From Mageeibacillus sp. UBA1257 (lineage in GTDB: Bacteria; Bacillota; Clostridia; UBA1212; UBA1257), in the NCBI GenBank assembly GCA_002308775.1, contig DBVT01000052.1:1-6492 (forward strand): 6,492 nucleotides of DNA. Reading direction: 5' to 3'. Numbering within the stretch: the first letter of the stretch is position 1; every line of letters begins with the position of its first letter. Both the position numbers and the translations under genes were made by a program. Below the pieces are notes generated by a model. The model had not been told where the DNA came from. It worked only from the letters and a program-made list of their open reading frames with translations, and searched no databases. Positions 5,444-6,492 of this stretch are shown here, one piece after another.

Positions 5444-6492
5444 ATGTTGCTCCCGAAGAGCCTTGAAGACTGTCCCTGCGGGAAGAAACACGAGCAGATA
5501 TATACAGAGGTGTTCTGCGATGCCGGGGCGGTGAAAAAGCTCCCTCAGGCGGTGATGATGTGCGCCGCGAATAAGGCTTTTGTAGTGGCTGACAAAAATA
5601 CGTACAAGGCTGCCGGTGAGGCAGTTACGGCGATACTGGACAGCGCGGAGATACCTTATACTTTTTTTGAGTTTGAAGAGAGCGAACTGAAACCTGACGA
5701 GAGATGCGTCGGGTCTGTTTTTATGCGATTTGACGAGACCTGTGACGTGATCATCGGAATAGGCAGCGGAGTGATAAACGACACATGTAAAATACTCAGC
5801 AAAAGAACAGAAAGAAAATATATCATAGTCGCGACAGCTCCGTCGATGGACGGATATATTTCAGCAACTTCTTCCATGGAAACGGGAGGCCTCAAGGTGT
5901 CGCTTCCGACCAGGTGCGCCGATATAATCATAGGAGATCTCGATATATTGAAAAACGCTCCCGAGAGGATGCTCGTATCTGGTCTGGGCGATATGCTCGC
6001 GAAATATGTCAGCATTTGCGAATGGAGGATATCGAATCTCGTTACGGGGGAGTATTACTGTGACCGCGTAGGAGGGCTTGTAAGAGAAGCTCTCGCGAAA
6101 TGCATAAGGAACAGGTCGGGACTCTTAAAACGCGATACTGAGGCTGTGAGAGCCGTATTTGAAGGCCTTTTACTCGCGGGGGCAGCTATGAACTACGCAG
6201 GCGCGTCAAGACCCGCGTCCGGAGTCGAACATTACTTTTCTCACGTATGGGATATGCGTGCTTTGGCATTCGGCGAGCCCTGCGATCTCCACGGCATCCA
6301 GTGCGCTGTGGGAACATTTTACGCAGTTAAAATGTACAACAAACTGGCGCTTTCAACACCGAATCTGAAGAAGGCAGAGAAGGCGGCGGAAGGATTCGAC
6401 TATGAAGACTGGGCTTCGAAACTCCGAAAGTTTATCGGTCCCGCTGCCGAAGAGATGATCAGACTGGAACAGAAAGAGAAAAAATACGATCC
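5444..6492 (+). CDS. egsA: sn-Glycerol-1-phosphate dehydrogenase, AraM/EgsA type (3' end outside window)
   Basis: The first 349 codons of an open frame that runs off the right edge; family members are about 390-430 residues, so the C-terminus is missing. The enzyme reduces dihydroxyacetone phosphate to sn-glycerol-1-phosphate with NAD(P)H, the backbone isomer of archaeal lipids; Bacillus AraM feeds it to heptaprenylglyceryl phosphate synthesis. Seen: nucleotide-binding GIGSGVINDTCK (105-116), TAPSMDGYISATSSM (131-145), GDLDILKNAPERM (164-176), metal ligand Asp183 in GLGDMLAKY, SRPASGVEHYFSH (255-267) with His263/His267, and His283 in LHG. These align well with Bacillus AraM. An N-terminal CPCGKKH motif (10-16) is typical of a clostridial-looking subgroup. 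ATG at 5444 follows the previous stop by 1 nt, with GGAG (5431-5434) 9 nt upstream, so it is probably translationally coupled. A related iron-type alcohol dehydrogenase with another substrate is possible but less likely. Confidence 0.85.
   Translation, partial: MLLPKSLEDCPCGKKHEQIYTEVFCDAGAVKKLPQAVMMCAANKAFVVADKNTYKAAGEAVTAILDSAEIPYTFFEFEESELKPDERCVGSVFMRFDETCDVIIGIGSGVINDTCKILSKRTERKYIIVATAPSMDGYISATSSMETGGLKVSLPTRCADIIIGDLDILKNAPERMLVSGLGDMLAKYVSICEWRISNLVTGEYYCDRVGGLVREALAKCIRNRSGLLKRDTEAVRAVFEGLLLAGAAMNYAGASRPASGVEHYFSHVWDMRALAFGEPCDLHGIQCAVGTFYAVKMYNKLALSTPNLKKAEKAAEGFDYEDWASKLRKFIGPAAEEMIRLEQKEKKYD

Noticed and set aside
3003..6492. Possibility that the five-gene operon is a novel defence or secondary metabolite system
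   Set aside because: Each gene belongs to a common family (PAP2, SGNH, UDG, TSCPD, G1P dehydrogenase), and no nuclease, helicase, transposase, toxin or biosynthetic core enzyme is present.

Overview
The window looks like ordinary chromosome from a Clostridia-type Bacillota (Firmicute), possibly a gut or rumen lineage. This is inferred from the AGA/ATA-rich codon use, strong GGAGG ribosome binding sites, consensus-like sigma-A promoters, a lipoprotein signal peptide with a Pro/Thr linker, and the kind of gene families present. The species cannot be named from sequence reading alone. Six genes are visible: five complete and one running off the right edge. No tRNA, rRNA, CRISPR array, insertion sequence or phage gene was seen.

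Layout. Bases 1-140 hold a small hairpin, a near-perfect cre/LacI-type operator palindrome, a strong promoter and a short leader. They drive a monocistronic gene (141-1979) for a secreted lipoprotein of the DUF5060/DUF4038 (apiosidase-like) glycoside hydrolase type. It ends at a strong hairpin terminator (1993-2024) that is symmetric and so can also serve the convergent gene from the right. That gene (2060-2836, minus strand) encodes a protein tyrosine phosphatase of the Y_phosphatase3 type with a clear HCTQGKDRTG active site.

Bases 2837-3002 are a divergent promoter region: an extended -10 promoter to the left and a TTGACA/TATTAT promoter to the right. The right-hand transcript has a leader with two overlapping hairpins, the second of which includes part of the ribosome binding site. 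From 3003 to the right edge five genes lie head to tail with gaps of 13, 4, 14 and 1 nt and no terminator between them, so they are probably one operon. They are a PAP2-family membrane phosphatase, an SGNH/GDSL hydrolase with a GTG start, family 1 uracil-DNA glycosylase (ung), an 88-residue four-cysteine TSCPD-domain protein (TIGR03905 type), and a sn-glycerol-1-phosphate dehydrogenase (AraM/EgsA type) truncated by the window end after 349 residues.

How they may work together. The lipoprotein is probably a carbohydrate-degrading enzyme under carbon control. In the operon, PAP2, the SGNH hydrolase and the glycerol-1-phosphate dehydrogenase could all act on lipid or glycerol-phosphate chemistry, while ung and the TSCPD protein point to DNA/nucleotide upkeep. 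Whether this is one function or a mixed housekeeping operon cannot be decided here. I did not find a convincing new defence, mobile or regulatory system. The most unusual items are the glycerol-1-phosphate dehydrogenase in a bacterium with this neighbourhood, the ung-TSCPD pairing, the overlapping leader hairpins, and a perfect 11-bp inverted repeat inside the lipoprotein gene.
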